A DNA stretch of 64,000 bases from the NCBI RefSeq assembly GCF_014725735.1, contig NZ_CP061368.1:821225-885224 (forward strand), in the 5' to 3' direction. The notes below the pieces were generated by a model that was given only the letters and a program-made list of their open reading frames with translations, made no database searches and was not told where the DNA came from. Position numbers and translations under genes: made by a program. Source of the DNA: Wenzhouxiangella sp. AB-CW3. GTDB lineage: Bacteria; Pseudomonadota; Gammaproteobacteria; Xanthomonadales; Wenzhouxiangellaceae. Positions 27,056-35,614 of this stretch are shown here, in pieces (the first letter of the stretch is position 1; each line of letters begins with the position of its first letter).

Positions 27056-27084
27056 ATTATGCACCCTAAGGCATATGGTGTCAA
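27056..27084 (-). promoter_or_regulatory. Promoter TTGACA-N17-CATAAT of the toxin-antitoxin pair
   Basis: On the minus strand a perfect -35 box TTGACA (27084-27079) is spaced by 17 bp from CATAAT (27061-27056). The toxin ATG is at 27049, so the transcript would be almost leaderless. An imperfect dyad (TGACACC...GGGTGCA) spans the spacer and could bind the antitoxin. Confidence 0.75.
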
Positions 27085-27194
27085 GACCATACTCACCTCT
27101 TGGTTTCCCTAATACGGTGCTGAAGACGCTTCGTTGATCGACTATGCCAGGCCGACTTCGCAATAGCGTGTCGAACACATCTGAGACGGATAGT

Positions 27195-27330
27195 GAACAC
27201 CGGGGGTGCAGACCTGGTGAGCGGTGGCTTTACTGGAGCAATGAGAATCAGGAGCGGTTTTCGGGTTCCATGGGATTGTCGTTTGGTCGTTTTGTCGTTC
27301 TGTCCTTTGGTCGTTTTGTCATCTCCTGGG
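27195..27330. repeat. Dispersed non-coding repeats in the gap before the monooxygenase
   Basis: This stretch starts with a degenerate copy of the hairpin element (ACCGGGGGTGCAGACCTGGT, then GGTGGCTTTACTGGAGCAATGAG). It continues with GGGATTGTCGTTTGGTCG and four degenerate repeats of TTTGGTCGTTTTGTCG. The same GATTGTCGTTT run occurs at 26510 and 34404. The rest of the gap to 27549 shows decayed TCxGACCTCxGA repeats and no gene. Confidence 0.6.
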
Positions 27331-27549
27331 CTTCCGGCTCGGACCTCAGACCTCGGATCTCGGACTTCGGGCCTGCAGAAACCAGGACATTCGGGTTTCT
27401 GATTGCCGACTCAGCGCAATGGCGGGTGATGACTTGGGTTTGCGTGTTACTTTGCGAGTGCAGATGTCTTCTGATTCGGCGAGCGGGCTCGGCTTGTGCA
27501 GGCTGCGCGATCCTTATTGAAGCCTTGAATTCAAGACAAGGGAAACGCA

Positions 27550-29022
27550 ATGACAGATCGATATGACGCTTGCATTGTCGGCGCGGGAATCTCGGGGCTG
27601 AATGCCCTGTTCGTCGCCAGCCAGTATCTCTCCCGCGACCAGCGGGTGATCCTGGTTGACCGCCGTTCTCGCGCGGGCGGCATGTGGATGGACACTTACG
27701 ATTATGTCCGCCTCCATCAGCCGCATTCATTGTTTACCGCCGGCAACATCGAGTGGACCTTGGGCAAGAAACCTGATTACCTCGCAACCAGGGAGGAGGT
27801 GCTGGAGCATTTGCACCACTGCCTTGAAGTGATCAAACGTCGCATCCGGGTGACCGAGCTGTTCGGATACGAGTTCGAGAATTCCGAGGAGTTGGCCGGG
27901 AAAGTCCGTATCACCTGCCGCTCCAGTGAAGGTCGCACAATGGAACTTGAGGCCGACCGGCTGATCAAGGCATACGGGCAGGGAATTGAAACGAACCCAC
28001 CACTGAAGCTGTCGAGCACCCGCGCCCGCTCGGTCTCACCGGATGGCTTCGACGTGCGGGGGACGGAGATGCGGGCCAGCGATGAGCCTGTGTGGATCGT
28101 CGGCGCTGGGAAGACCGGCATGGATACGGCCCACGCGCTGATTTCCGATCAGCCCGGCAGGGAGGTCAATCTGATTGCCGGGCCGGGCACGCTTTTCGCC
28201 AGCCGTGATCGCTTCTTTCCGGGCGGGGTGCGCCGGTGGCGCCAGGGCAAGCCCATCAGCTTGCTGTCCATGGAGATGGCTCGCCGCTTCGACGGCACCA
28301 ACGAGGCCGATGTCATGAGCTGGTTCGGCGACAACTACGGAGTGCGCCTGACACCGCAGACCGGCAACTTCCTGTTCGCGTTTCTCTCCGAGGCCGAGAA
28401 TGACACCATTGCGAAGGGACTCAACGAGGTCGTCATGGACTATTTCGACGACGTTGTCGATCGCGATGGTGGTGCCGAGCTGGTCCTTCGGTCCGGGGCC
28501 ACGATGCCGGTCGAGCCCGGTAGCTGGGTGGTCAACTGCACCGGGTCGCTGATGCGCGGCGAGCATTCATACGAGCCCTACGCGTCGGCCAGCGGCAGGG
28601 TGCTGTCGATTCAGAACCGCTCGGCCACGATCCCCTTCCCCGCGGGCGGGGCCGCCGCGTACTTCCTCACCCACCTGATGTTTCTCGACAAGCTGACCCA
28701 GGTGCCCCTCTACGCGATGGACGTCGAGGAGCTGCGCCGCAAGGCACCCCAATACGTGATGGCCGTCGGACTGACTCCGCTTCAGCTCTACAACCTCAGT
28801 CTGATGGCAGAGGCGATCCCGGCAGGGCAGTTCAGAAAGATCGTCTCCCGGAACGGCCTGGACTTCAATCGCTGGTATCCGCTTCCGCGACGCTTGCGGG
28901 CATCGATCGGCTTCATGCTGACCCACAAGCGCGAGCGCGAACATTACAGGCGCACGCTCGACAAGGTCGCGGAACGCTTTGGCGTCCGTTGTGGGCCGGT
29001 GGTCGGTGCTGGCCAGGCGTGA
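27550..29022 (+). CDS. Flavin-containing monooxygenase-like FAD/NAD(P)-binding protein
   Basis: The 490-residue protein has an N-terminal FAD-binding GxGxxG (GAGISG, residues 11-16), a following acidic/arginine region DRRSRAGGMW, and a second dinucleotide-binding GAGKTG at 185-190, as in FMO- and BVMO-like enzymes. The conserved GGMW and RLHQPHSLFT segments resemble flavoprotein monooxygenases that use NADPH. No substrate can be read from the sequence. It is a single gene in repeat-rich DNA; AAGGGAAACGC precedes the ATG. Confidence 0.82.
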   Translation: MTDRYDACIVGAGISGLNALFVASQYLSRDQRVILVDRRSRAGGMWMDTYDYVRLHQPHSLFTAGNIEWTLGKKPDYLATREEVLEHLHHCLEVIKRRIRVTELFGYEFENSEELAGKVRITCRSSEGRTMELEADRLIKAYGQGIETNPPLKLSSTRARSVSPDGFDVRGTEMRASDEPVWIVGAGKTGMDTAHALISDQPGREVNLIAGPGTLFASRDRFFPGGVRRWRQGKPISLLSMEMARRFDGTNEADVMSWFGDNYGVRLTPQTGNFLFAFLSEAENDTIAKGLNEVVMDYFDDVVDRDGGAELVLRSGATMPVEPGSWVVNCTGSLMRGEHSYEPYASASGRVLSIQNRSATIPFPAGGAAAYFLTHLMFLDKLTQVPLYAMDVEELRRKAPQYVMAVGLTPLQLYNLSLMAEAIPAGQFRKIVSRNGLDFNRWYPLPRRLRASIGFMLTHKREREHYRRTLDKVAERFGVRCGPVVGAGQA

Positions 29023-29082
29023 TTGGAGCGTTGGGAAGAGTACGTTGGGGTTGGTCGGGGCGGCGACAGACGGAAGGATAAA

Positions 29083-29158
29083 GGGTTCAGGGTTCAGGGT
29101 TCAGGGTTCAGGGTTCAGGGTTCAGGGTTCAGGGTTCAGGGTTCAGGGTTCAGGGTTC
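29083..29158. repeat. Heptamer array (GGGTTCA)10
   Basis: Ten perfect copies of GGGTTCA plus a partial eleventh form an uninterrupted array just after the monooxygenase gene. The unit is related to the TTCAGGT arrays at 26474 and 34374. Confidence 0.95.
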
Positions 29159-29243
29159 TGGTTTCCGGATGTCTGAGGTCTGTGCCGCTTTGCGTCAGTG
29201 CGGCTGTGCGGCTGTGCGCCAGTAGGCCATGCAGTTCCCTAGC

Positions 29244-29285
29244 GTGCGGGGTCCCGGCTCTCCGCTTCGCTACGGCCGGGACGAC
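29244..29285. repeat. REP-type palindrome
   Basis: GTGCGGGGTCCCGG...CCGGGACGAC matches the outer arms of the REP family, with a different loop (CTCTCCGCTTCGCTACGG). Confidence 0.75.
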
Positions 29286-29411
29286 AGCGCCGAGGTTTCC
29301 CGAATTCTCACGGATGCACCGACGTATAGACGTACAGACTTCCGACCTCCGACTTCGGGATTTTTGGAATAGGCATAATAGTGAGCACTGCCCGTTCGAG
29401 CACCGTGCAAG

Positions 29412-29759
29412 ATGAAGGCTACTTCACAGGAATCCGGTACAGGTGCTCCCGAATCAGTCCGGCCTCATCGCCTGCCCACCATCCTCCTTGCCATCTCAGG
29501 CATCAGTCTGCTGGTGGGTCTGGCGATTCCAGTCGCTATCCTCCTGGATGGCCAGCCCTCGATCATGACTTACGGATTGGTTCTGTTCAGTTTTCCTGCA
29601 TGGCTGGTGGGCGCCTTGTTGGCTGGGGTTTCGGGCTGGTGGCTGAAGTCCGGGGCGTCGGGTGCCGTTGTTTGGCAGCGGGTTGCATGGGCGCTGGCAG
29701 GTCTGAACTTGCTGAGCATTGTGGCTTGCCTGGCATGGGCGCCGGCAGCGATCAGTTGA
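29412..29759 (+). CDS. Small integral membrane protein of unknown function
   Basis: The 115-residue product has a hydrophilic N-terminus of about 20 residues and three hydrophobic segments (about 22-45, 55-75 and 90-112). The segments include ILLAISGISLLVGLAIPVAILL, GLVLFSFPAWLVGALLAG and WALAGLNLLSIVACLAWAP. No family is recognised. No strong ribosome site is seen, but composition and the segment pattern favour a real gene. It stands alone between repeat-rich gaps. Confidence 0.6.
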   Translation: MKATSQESGTGAPESVRPHRLPTILLAISGISLLVGLAIPVAILLDGQPSIMTYGLVLFSFPAWLVGALLAGVSGWWLKSGASGAVVWQRVAWALAGLNLLSIVACLAWAPAAIS

Positions 29760-30305
29760 TAAAAGCCGGAACATGCATTCTTCGACCCACCTCGAAAGCC
29801 CCGCATCAGCTGACGAAGGCGGCTCGCCAACGTGTACCTTCCTTTCCTCAGCGTGAATTTCGCTGCTACACCTAGAGCGCAAGCTTACGTGTGGGGGTGG
29901 CCGAGACCTCGTCCGTCGGCGATGTAACGCCGACCTACCCGGTGGCTCCGTTCTCCGTCTTCCGTCTTCCGTCTTCCGTCTTCTGACTACCGACTACCCG
30001 GAATCCAGGGCAGACATTGTTTGAAAGGCCCTCGCCCGGAGCTGTTCGCCGAAGCGCTCTGCCGCGCATCCGCTCCTTACGCCGTTCCAACCATTTCGTG
30101 ATCCTTCGCATCTATTCAGGGCATGGAACGCTCATTTCGCCAAACCTGCCTGTTCAGCCTGAGCCTGGTGCTGGTCCCCTTCTGGTGGGGCGGTGTGCCG
30201 CCGGAGCGTATCCCCGGGATGCTTTGGGGTGCTGTCTGTGAGCGACAGCTACCAGTACTTCCGGCATCTTCCAACCTTCTGCGAATTGGGCGCATCATTG
30301 AGAGC
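29760..30305. other. 546-bp gap with heptamer repeats, no gene seen
   Basis: It contains the array (CCGTCTT)4 at 29955-29982 followed by CTGACTACCGACTACCCGGAATCCAGG, a motif that recurs near 34478-34510. The last 180 bp form an open frame in phase with the sigma factor but lack protein-like composition. The sigma factor promoter is expected here but I could not place it. Confidence 0.6.
29955..29982. repeat. Heptamer array (CCGTCTT)4
   Basis: Four perfect copies of CCGTCTT lie in the gap before the sigma factor gene. Confidence 0.9.
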
Positions 30306-30848
30306 ATGCACGCGCAAACCGATCAGCAGCCCACGCATGCGGAGCCGGACACCGATCTCGTCCTGGCCGCGCGCAATGGCGACCGAAGTGCCTTCGCTGG
30401 CCTTTACCGGCGCCATGCCGGCTGGATGCGGCCCCTGTTGTGGCGACTTGCCGGTGGCGATGGCGGCCTGGCCGAGGATCTGCTGCAGGACAGCTTCGTG
30501 CAGGCCTGGCAGAAGCTGGACCAGGTGCGCGAGCCCGAACGCTTCGGCGGTTGGCTCAAGCAATTGGCGGTCAATGTCGCGCTGGCCGATCGCCGGCGGC
30601 TTAAAGTGTCGGGTACGGATGATGCCCTGCCGCACCTGACCGACATCGAACCGCCGTGGCCGGCTACCGATCTTGATCTGGAGCGTGCCATCGCCAAACT
30701 GCCGATGCGGGCCCGCGACGTGCTGGTGCTGTTTTGCCTGGAAGGTTTCAGTCACCAGGAAATCGCCGAAAGCCTGAAGGTCGAAATTGGCACCTCCAAG
30801 GCCCAATTGCACCGTGCGCGCCAATTGCTCAAGGAAACGCTGTCATGA
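30306..30848 (+). CDS. RNA polymerase sigma factor, ECF (sigma-70) family
   Basis: I chose ATG 30306 (MHAQTDQQPTHAEPDTDLVLAARNGD), where the family normally starts; the frame is open further upstream but not protein-like. Of 180 residues, region 2 covers about 15-85 (FAGLYRRHAGWM, LAEDLLQDSFVQAWQKLDQ) and region 4 about 120-175 (IAKLPMRARDVLVLFCLEGFSHQEIAESLKVEIGTSKAQLHRARQLLKE). Its stop overlaps the anti-sigma gene by ATGA. The two act as a regulatory pair on genes probably including the downstream ones. Confidence 0.93.
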   Translation: MHAQTDQQPTHAEPDTDLVLAARNGDRSAFAGLYRRHAGWMRPLLWRLAGGDGGLAEDLLQDSFVQAWQKLDQVREPERFGGWLKQLAVNVALADRRRLKVSGTDDALPHLTDIEPPWPATDLDLERAIAKLPMRARDVLVLFCLEGFSHQEIAESLKVEIGTSKAQLHRARQLLKETLS

Positions 30849-31324
30849 CGCTTGACGACCGAACACTCGATGACAGACTCGCCGCCCTGCCGCGACAGGC
30901 GGATCCGGATGGGAGCACCTGGCAGGCGATCGAATCCCGTATCGCCCCAAAGCAGCAACAGTGGTTCGGCCGCATTGCCGGCGGCCTGGCCGTTGCCGCC
31001 TCCCTGGCGGTCGTACTGCTGGTCACCATGCCACAGGATTCAACGCCGACCCGTATCAGTGAATGGGTCATCTCGTCGGAGATCGAGGCCATGCGGCATC
31101 AGGTCAGTTGGGCCGATGTGCCGCAGCCGGATGTCATCAACGCGGGTCTTACAACGGCCTGGAGCGAGAACGAGCAAGCCATTGCCGAACTGGAACAGGC
31201 CCTGGCCCGGAACCCCGACAATCTGATGCTGATGGAATTCCTGGCGCAGGCCCGCCTGCGGCAGAGCGAACTGATTCACCAAGCCACGTCTTCGACGGAC
31301 GCGGCGCAGACCTGGAGTCTTTGA
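30845..31324 (+). CDS. Anti-sigma factor-like membrane protein
   Basis: The 159-residue protein starts inside the sigma gene stop (ATGA). It has a short cytoplasmic N-terminus (DRLAALPRQADPDGSTWQAIESRI) and one transmembrane segment at about 42-61 (RIAGGLAVAASLAVVLLVTMP). The periplasmic part ends in a helix pair like a TPR (ENEQAIAELEQALARNPDNLMLMEFLAQA). There is no zinc-binding HxxxCxxC motif. Position and topology indicate the cognate anti-sigma factor. Confidence 0.8.
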   Translation: MTLDDRTLDDRLAALPRQADPDGSTWQAIESRIAPKQQQWFGRIAGGLAVAASLAVVLLVTMPQDSTPTRISEWVISSEIEAMRHQVSWADVPQPDVINAGLTTAWSENEQAIAELEQALARNPDNLMLMEFLAQARLRQSELIHQATSSTDAAQTWSL

Positions 31325-31326
31325 TT

Positions 31327-32223
31327 ATGTACAAGCAGTCCGTATTCGCCCTGATTCTCTGCTTCCTGGCATCCGCGGCCCTTGCTTCGGAGACCGTCGA
31401 TGAACAGCGTCCAATGAGTCCCGACGGACGCATCCAGTTCAGTGCCGTTACCGGCGAGTACCGGATCACGGGTAGCGACGATGACCGGCTCACCATTACC
31501 GGAACGCTTGGCGCGGATGTGCGCGAACTCAGCATCGACGGTGATGAATCTTCCTGGAACGTCAAACTCCATCCGGTCCGGGGTGGGGGCCGCATGTCGC
31601 GCGGCGCCAGCAGCTCGAACCTGACCATCGCCGTGCCGCATGGTGTGGAAGTCGAAGCCAGCACGGTCAGTGGCGATATCGAAGCCGAGAATCTCGCGGG
31701 CCGCCGGGTCAATCTTCAGTCGGTCAGCGGCTCGATACGGTTGAACGGCGTTGTGCCGGAACAACTTGAAGTGCAGACCGTCAGCGGCCAACAGCGCATG
31801 GATGCCGCTGGATTACGCGGCAATCGCCTGCGCTCGGTCAGCGGCAATATCGAGGCCGGCAACCTGGCCGGGCGGATCGACGTCAACAGCGTTTCGGGCG
31901 GCATCAGGCTCGACGGGGCCGATGTGGAAGAACTCAATATCGAAACCGTATCGAGCCGCGCCACCATCAATCTGAAGCCAGCGGCCAACGCCCGCTATCG
32001 CATCACCAGCCACAGCGGCAACATCGATCTGATACTGCCCGCAGATACGCCGCTGGACCTGCGCGCCAACACTTTCTCCGGACGCATCAGTAGCGATTTC
32101 GGCGGCGAAGTCCGGAGCGGTCGCGGCCCGGGCGAACGGCTCGATCACCGTACCGGCGACGGCAGTGTTCAGGTGGAATCGAAAAGTTTCAGCGGCAGCA
32201 TCGAAGTCCGCAAGCAAGACTGA
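31327..32223 (+). CDS. Secreted DUF4097-family beta-strand repeat protein
   Basis: The 298-residue protein has a signal peptide (MYKQSVFALILCFLASAALA) and then repeated strands of about 20 residues, with VSGDIEAENLAG, VSGSIRLNGV, VSGNIEAGNLAG and VSGGIRLDGA. This is the DUF4097 putative adhesin pattern and folds as a right-handed parallel helix. It begins 3 bp after the anti-sigma gene, so it is in the same operon. DUF4097 proteins often sit next to sigma/anti-sigma genes and may be sensed at the envelope, but its role is unknown. Confidence 0.85.
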   Translation: MYKQSVFALILCFLASAALASETVDEQRPMSPDGRIQFSAVTGEYRITGSDDDRLTITGTLGADVRELSIDGDESSWNVKLHPVRGGGRMSRGASSSNLTIAVPHGVEVEASTVSGDIEAENLAGRRVNLQSVSGSIRLNGVVPEQLEVQTVSGQQRMDAAGLRGNRLRSVSGNIEAGNLAGRIDVNSVSGGIRLDGADVEELNIETVSSRATINLKPAANARYRITSHSGNIDLILPADTPLDLRANTFSGRISSDFGGEVRSGRGPGERLDHRTGDGSVQVESKSFSGSIEVRKQD

Positions 32224-32297
32224 CCGCGACACCCCACACCTCGTAAACCCTTAGAACCACTGATCAGGGCGTATCAGCACGCCCTTGGGAGATAGTT

Positions 32298-34361
32298 ATG
32301 TCCTTTTTTCAGGGTCGTATGACCGTGCTTATGTGCTTTTCTCTGATGTTGCTGGTCCTTTCCGGCTCGGTGCCGGCCGACAGCGACCTGGCATTGCCTG
32401 ACAACGGCAAGCGGGTATACACACCCGAAGACTTTCAGCGTTATGCCCCGCGCACCGCCCTGGACATGCTGGAGCAAGTGCCCAGTTTCCTGATCCGACA
32501 ACAGGTACAGGAACGCGGACTGGGACAAGCCACCGGCAATGTACTGATCAATGGTCAGCGCATGTCGGGCAAGAGCAATGAAGTGATCTCGGAACTGGGG
32601 CGGATACCGGTGAGCAACGTTATTCGCATCGAGATCGTCGATGCCTCCACGCTGGATGTCCCGGGACTTTCCGGCCTGGTCGCCAACGTCGTGATCAGCG
32701 CAGAGCGCATCAGCGGACGTTATGCCTGGAGACCGGAATTCCGGCCCTACAACACCCAGCCTCGCCTGTCGAACTTTGAAGTCTCTGCAAGCGGACAGAC
32801 GGGGCGGGTGGAATATTCGCTGGGCCTGGACAACCTTTCCGGCCACGGCGGTGCGGATGGTCCAACGCTCATATTCGATGGACAGGGCGATGTCATCGAG
32901 CGCCGCGAAGAACAATGGAACTCCCGCTTCAACCAGCCGCGCCTGAGTGGCCGGTTCAAGATCAATGACCTGGGCGATTCGGTCGCCAATATCAACCTGC
33001 TTTACCGGCGCATTCGCGAGCGATTCGAGGAAGACGGCACACGCAGCGGTCCGAGCCTGGTCGACCGTGAGCGCCAGGTGCGCCTTTCCGGTCAGGGCTA
33101 CAACTACGAGCTGGGCGCTGACTACGAGTTCGGCTGGGGGCCGGGACGCCTCAAGCTGATCGGCCTGACGCGCGGGCAGACGTTCGACTTCTCCAATCGA
33201 TTGCTGACCGACTACGCCGAAGATCGCCCGGACAGCGGCAGCCGCTTTGATCGCCGCAACGAAGAAACCGAACACATTGTGCGCAGCGAGTATCGTCTTG
33301 CGCGCGAGACGGGTGAATGGCAGTTTTCGGGCGAGACGGTTCTCAATCGCCTGGAAAGCGACGCCAGCCTGTTCCAGCTCGCCGATGGCCAGTTCCAGCC
33401 GGTACCGCTGCCCGGCCTCAGCGCAGTTGTCGAAGAAGAGCGAGTGGAGCTGATGGCAGGCTACAACCGCCCCCTGGGAGAGGGCTGGGCCGTGCAAGCC
33501 ACTGCCGGCGGAGAATACTCACGCCTGGAGCAGGTCGGCGCGGGCGGCATGACACGGCACTTTCATCGGCCCAAGGGATCGCTGGCACTGGCCTGGAAGG
33601 CCGGGTCCGAAACGGACGTCAGTTTCCGACTGCAACGCCGGGTCGGACAACTCAACTTTGGCGATTTTCTCGCCAGCGTAGACTTGTTCGATGATGTTCA
33701 GGATGCCGCCAACCCCGACCTCAGGCCACCCCAGACCTGGGAACTGGAAACCGAGCTGTCAACCGAAGCAGGGGAGGTAGTCACAACCACCCTGCGCGCC
33801 TTCGTGCACCGGATCGACGACATCGTCGACATCATCCCCATCGGGGAAAGCGGCGAATCGCCGGGCAATATCGACCGTGCCTGGCGCTATGGCGCGGAAT
33901 GGAGCAACACGATTCGGCTCGAAACACTGGGCTGGGAAGGTGGCCGCATCGACACCCGCCTGTTGTGGCAGGACAGCCGCGTCGAAGATCCGCTGACCGG
34001 CGAAACACGCGCCATCAGCAACAGCCTGCAAAACCAGGCCACACTCGGCTTCAGAAGCGATCCACCGGGAAGCGACTGGGGCTGGGGCATCGATGCTTCC
34101 TACGCCTACCAGTCCAGGAACGTCAGACTGACCGAACAGGGACGGATGTGGGAAGGCCCGGTATGGGCCAGCCTCTACCTGGAACACCGCGACGTCCTGG
34201 GCCACACCGTACGCGCTACTGTAGGCAATCTGCTCGGCGCACGCAGCATGTGGAACCGCACCGTGCACGAGGGCCGGCGCACCGAACCGATTGCCTTCAT
34301 CGAAGAACGCGACCGCCGCATCGGCCCGATCTTCACCATTGCCATACAGGGGGAGTTCTAG
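32298..34361 (+). CDS. TonB-dependent receptor-like outer membrane protein
   Basis: The 687-residue protein has a signal peptide (about 1-27) and a plug-like domain at about 40-140 (YTPEDFQRYAPRTALDMLEQVP, NVLINGQRMSGKSNEV, RIEIVDASTLDVPGLSGLVANVVI). A long region of alternating beta-strands ends in FTIAIQGEF, a terminal aromatic typical of outer membrane barrels. The GQRMSGKS region and VLINGQR are the plug signatures. The gene follows the sigma/anti-sigma/DUF4097 genes at 74 bp, so it may be a target of that sigma factor. The substrate is unknown. Confidence 0.85.
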   Translation: MSFFQGRMTVLMCFSLMLLVLSGSVPADSDLALPDNGKRVYTPEDFQRYAPRTALDMLEQVPSFLIRQQVQERGLGQATGNVLINGQRMSGKSNEVISELGRIPVSNVIRIEIVDASTLDVPGLSGLVANVVISAERISGRYAWRPEFRPYNTQPRLSNFEVSASGQTGRVEYSLGLDNLSGHGGADGPTLIFDGQGDVIERREEQWNSRFNQPRLSGRFKINDLGDSVANINLLYRRIRERFEEDGTRSGPSLVDRERQVRLSGQGYNYELGADYEFGWGPGRLKLIGLTRGQTFDFSNRLLTDYAEDRPDSGSRFDRRNEETEHIVRSEYRLARETGEWQFSGETVLNRLESDASLFQLADGQFQPVPLPGLSAVVEEERVELMAGYNRPLGEGWAVQATAGGEYSRLEQVGAGGMTRHFHRPKGSLALAWKAGSETDVSFRLQRRVGQLNFGDFLASVDLFDDVQDAANPDLRPPQTWELETELSTEAGEVVTTTLRAFVHRIDDIVDIIPIGESGESPGNIDRAWRYGAEWSNTIRLETLGWEGGRIDTRLLWQDSRVEDPLTGETRAISNSLQNQATLGFRSDPPGSDWGWGIDASYAYQSRNVRLTEQGRMWEGPVWASLYLEHRDVLGHTVRATVGNLLGARSMWNRTVHEGRRTEPIAFIEERDRRIGPIFTIAIQGEF

Positions 34362-34373
34362 GCGCAAGGCTCA

Positions 34374-34401
34374 AGGTTTCAGGTTTCCGGTTTCCGGTTT
34401 C
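34374..34401. repeat. Heptamer array (AGGTTTC/CGGTTTC)4
   Basis: Four 7-bp units, two AGGTTTC and two CGGTTTC, follow the receptor stop codon. They run into GGGGATTGTCGTTTGGTC and then CTGCCGGCTCAGATC, the same flanking order seen at 26508-26545. The rest of the 290-bp gap to 34651 shows no gene. Confidence 0.85.
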
Positions 34402-34651
34402 CGGGGGATTGTCGTTTGGTCTTTTCGTCGTTTCCTGGACTGCCGGCTCAGATCTCAGACCGCGGACCACCAACCACTGACTACCGACCACCGTCTTCCA
34501 GGAAACCGGGACAAGGTTTCGTGTCTCACGATAAGACCTCGAAATGCGCCGATAATCAATCAGATAGTTCGTAAAGGAACTGCAGACACATCCCTCACAA
34601 AAGCGTCACACACAAATGTGAATACTTTGCTTCCCATAGTGTTTGAGTGCA

Positions 34652-35485
34652 ATGAAAATGAAAACGTTTACCGGCTTTTTGTTGGTGGTGTTCTTGAATG
34701 CTCTCTTCTTTCAAACTGCAGTCGCTCAGGAGGAAAATGCCGCTTTGGTTCCCTTGCCCTCTCTCGATGACTTCACGAGGGGGGAGAATGGTTGGGCCTT
34801 CGGGCTGGGGCTGGGTGTTGAATACGAATCGGCCTACGAAGGGTCGGATGAATTCGGTTTCGAAGTCGATCCTGCCGGTGCGGTCCAGTGGCGGAGAGGC
34901 AATGACATCTTCTACTGGGCGGGTGAGGCAATAGGCTGGCGTGGACTTCGAGCGGACACATGGCTGTTTGAGGCGACAATCGGTTTCGATGAGGGTCGCA
35001 AGGAAAGTGATTCGTCTGACGGTCGCCTTGATGGACTCGGTGACTCCGATGACGAGTTTGAATTCGTACTGCAAACCCGACGCGCTTTCTCCCCCGACTG
35101 GCGTTATTGGCTCGATGGTCGGGTGATCGCCACTGAAAACGGAAATCTTGGTCTTTTCGGGGTAGGGCGGCGCTTTGGCCACCGTATCGACGGGTCCGGT
35201 TCTGAACTTGCCGTGGCTGTGCTCTTTCACGATAGCGACTACGCCAACAAGGATTTCGGCATAACGGCTGCCCAGGCCGCTGCGTCGGGACTGGCTGAGA
35301 CCAACCTGAGTGGCGGATACCGTTCGGTCGGGCTTCACTATAACTATCGCCATTACATCAACAGGAACTGGCAGATCTTCGGCGAGGTGCTCTATGAGCA
35401 CTACGGCAGCAACATCCGGCGAAGCCCGATCGCACGGAGCAACTATGAAGCCGAGGTAGGCATTGGATTGATTTACGTTTTCTAG
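34652..35485 (+). CDS. MipA/OmpV-family outer membrane protein
   Basis: I chose ATG 34652 (MKMKTFTGFLLVVFLNALFF...VAQ), which gives a clean signal peptide. The 277-residue protein has the MipA/OmpV pattern: GLGLGVEYESAYEGSDEFGFEVDPAGAVQWR near the mature start, repeated amphipathic strands, and the end EAEVGIGLIYVF with a C-terminal phenylalanine. The family forms outer membrane barrels; some bind the MltA-PBP1B scaffold, but this cannot be inferred here. It has low GC near its 5' end and no operon partner. Confidence 0.87.
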   Translation: MKMKTFTGFLLVVFLNALFFQTAVAQEENAALVPLPSLDDFTRGENGWAFGLGLGVEYESAYEGSDEFGFEVDPAGAVQWRRGNDIFYWAGEAIGWRGLRADTWLFEATIGFDEGRKESDSSDGRLDGLGDSDDEFEFVLQTRRAFSPDWRYWLDGRVIATENGNLGLFGVGRRFGHRIDGSGSELAVAVLFHDSDYANKDFGITAAQAAASGLAETNLSGGYRSVGLHYNYRHYINRNWQIFGEVLYEHYGSNIRRSPIARSNYEAEVGIGLIYVF

Positions 35486-35503
35486 GGGGCTGGTGCATTG
35501 AAG

Positions 35504-35551
35504 ACCGGGGGCGCGACCCCCGGTCTACGGTTGCTTCGCTGGATCAATGAG
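35504..35551. repeat. Dispersed GC hairpin element
   Basis: ACCGGGGGCGCGACCCCCGG plus TCTAC form a 10-bp-armed hairpin, followed by GGTTGCTTCGCTGGATCAATGAGAA. The same order occurs at 27195-27255 and related hairpins at 37403, 48393 and 58500. Confidence 0.75.
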
Positions 35552-35614
35552 AACCCGGATCGCTTTCCGGCTTCCGTCTCCCGTCTCCCGAATTTTTCGC
35601 AAAGGCACAAAGCA

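Noticed and set aside
29083-29158. Telomere-like repeat indicating a linear end
   Set aside because: The unit GGGTTCA resembles some telomere repeats, but the array is short and internal, and similar heptamer arrays of other sequence occur nearby.
32274-33497. Minus-strand frame of 407 codons opposite the receptor gene
   Set aside because: It is the mirror of a conserved outer membrane protein, with no recognisable domain.
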